From assembly GCA_015486425.1 (NCBI GenBank), contig WFRQ01000405.1, positions 1-6,631 of the forward strand: a stretch of DNA of 6,631 nt, in the 5' to 3' direction. Within the stretch, counting starts at the first letter, position 1, and the number at the start of each line of letters is the position of its first letter. Positions 5,674 to 6,631 of this stretch are shown here, in pieces. A program made the translations under genes and the position numbers. Source of the DNA: Deltaproteobacteria bacterium. Lineage in GTDB: Bacteria; Desulfobacterota; Dissulfuribacteria; Dissulfuribacterales; QOAL01. Below the pieces are notes generated by a model that worked only from the letters and a program-made list of their open reading frames with translations, had not been told where the DNA came from and made no database searches.

Positions 5674-6631
5674 TGTCAGACAAAACCAAAGACCTTGAAC
5701 TGCAGGGCGATCTTGCCTGCTCATTCTGCGGCAAGGGACAGGGCGAGGTGAAGAAACTCATTGCCGGTCCCAATGTATACATATGCGACGAGTGCATAGA
5801 TTTATGTAATGATATCATTGCGGAAGACTATGAGGGCGGCGACGACCTGACAGGCGCAACCGCCATCATGAAGCCTGCGGAGATCAAAAAGCATCTTGAC
5901 CAGTATGTAATCGGCCAGGAAAATGCAAAAAAAATCCTCTCTGTGGCTGTCCACAACCATTACAAGCGCATTGACTGCAATGTAAACATGGAAGATGTGG
6001 AGCTTCAGAAGAGCAACGTGGTTCTCATTGGCCCCACAGGTAGCGGCAAGACCCTTCTTGCCCAGACCCTTGCCAAGATCCTCAATGTTCCCTTTACCAT
6101 AGCTGACGCCACCACACTTACTGAGGCAGGCTATGTGGGCGAGGATGTGGAGAACATCATCCTGAACCTGCTCCAGGCAGCGGATTATGATGTTGAGCTT
6201 GCAAGCAGGGGCATTGTCTATATTGACGAAATAGACAAGATAGCACGCAAGTCCGACAGTCCGTCCATTACCAGGGACGTTTCGGGAGAGGGTGTCCAGC
6301 AGGCCCTTCTGAAAATAATAGAAGGCACCATGGCCAATGTTCCCCCCAAGGGAGGCCGCAAGCACCCGCAGCAGGACTTTGTAAAGGTGGACACCACAAA
6401 CATCCTGTTCATCGTGGGCGGAGCCTTCGTGGGGCTTGACTCCATAGTGAAGGCACGCATGGGTAAGTACTCCATCGGATTTGGCGCTGAGGTTGACGAA
6501 AACAAGGATATGTCCGTGGGAGAACTTCTCAGGAAGATTCAGCCCGAAGACCTTATCAAGTATGGTCTTATCCCTGAGCTCACAGGGCGTATTTCCGTTG
6601 CGGCCACTCTTGAAGAGCTGAAGGAAGAACA
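5673..6631 (+). CDS. clpX: ClpX, ATP-dependent unfoldase subunit of Clp protease (3'-truncated by window edge)
   Basis: ClpX is the AAA+ hexamer that recognises tagged or damaged proteins, unfolds them and threads them into ClpP. The window shows 319 residues, and about 100 more are expected. The N-terminal zinc-binding domain has C16-x-x-C19 and C38-x-x-C41. Walker A GPTGSGKT is at 120-127, the pore-1 loop GYVG at 153-156, Walker B IVYIDEID at 181-188, the RKH pore loop at 229-231, the ClpP-docking I268-G-F270 loop, and the likely arginine finger at R306 (in ELTGRI). The IGF loop shows it is the ClpP-binding ClpX rather than HslU. The start is ATG in TGATG, overlapping the clpP stop by one base, with AGGAGG upstream, which fits translational coupling. 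The sequence around R306 (LIPELTGRISVAAT) differs somewhat from the usual PEFxGR. Confidence 0.98.
   Translation, partial: MSDKTKDLELQGDLACSFCGKGQGEVKKLIAGPNVYICDECIDLCNDIIAEDYEGGDDLTGATAIMKPAEIKKHLDQYVIGQENAKKILSVAVHNHYKRIDCNVNMEDVELQKSNVVLIGPTGSGKTLLAQTLAKILNVPFTIADATTLTEAGYVGEDVENIILNLLQAADYDVELASRGIVYIDEIDKIARKSDSPSITRDVSGEGVQQALLKIIEGTMANVPPKGGRKHPQQDFVKVDTTNILFIVGGAFVGLDSIVKARMGKYSIGFGAEVDENKDMSVGELLRKIQPEDLIKYGLIPELTGRISVAATLEELKEE

Noticed and set aside
5666..5698. Alternative ATG just after the clpX ribosome site
   Set aside because: Its frame ends after ten codons, while ClpX homology starts from the ATG at 5673.
5802..6365. 187-codon minus-strand ORF inside clpX
   Set aside because: It is fully antisense to the conserved AAA+ core of ClpX; a shadow of strong codon constraint.

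Overview
The window reads as an ordinary chromosomal housekeeping segment of a Gram-negative bacterium. The best guess is a sulfate-reducer-like deltaproteobacterium (Desulfobacterota, possibly Desulfovibrionales). This rests on the tRNA-Leu / tig / clpP / clpX order and on the general look of the ClpX and ClpP proteins. It is inference from memory of such genomes, not a database result. Base composition looks balanced throughout, and I see no sign of mobile DNA, CRISPR or phage.

Layout. Bases 1-1023 (+) hold the 3' part of an unrecognised gene encoding a protein with a four-cysteine zinc ribbon and recurring aromatic-x-Pro-Phe motifs; its start lies off the left edge. Bases 1118-3237 (-) hold a tightly packed, overlapping cluster transcribed right to left: thiL (thiamine-monophosphate kinase), ogt (methylated-DNA-protein cysteine methyltransferase) and a YfcE/MJ0936-like metallophosphoesterase. 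A short divergent region follows, with a good sigma70-type promoter driving tRNA-Leu(UAG) at 3337-3422 (+).

After a 275-base spacer, which contains a perfect 8-bp hairpin and a possible Cys-rich 19-codon mini-ORF, come tig (trigger factor), clpP and the first three quarters of clpX, all on +. clpX runs off the right edge.

How the genes work together. tig, clpP and clpX form a protein quality-control unit: trigger factor meets nascent chains at the ribosome, ClpX unfolds condemned proteins, and ClpP degrades them. clpP and clpX share a TGATG stop/start, consistent with coupled synthesis of the two halves of the protease. No U-rich terminator was found between the tRNA and tig, so read-through from the tRNA promoter into tig is possible. 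The thiL-ogt-phosphoesterase cluster joins cofactor synthesis, DNA alkylation repair and an unknown phosphodiesterase; its overlaps suggest one mRNA, but the functions are not obviously linked.

I found no convincing new biological system. The items most worth a second look are the tig leader (hairpin plus Cys-rich mini-ORF), the G-run cluster at the 5' end of ogt, and the unrecognised zinc-ribbon protein.
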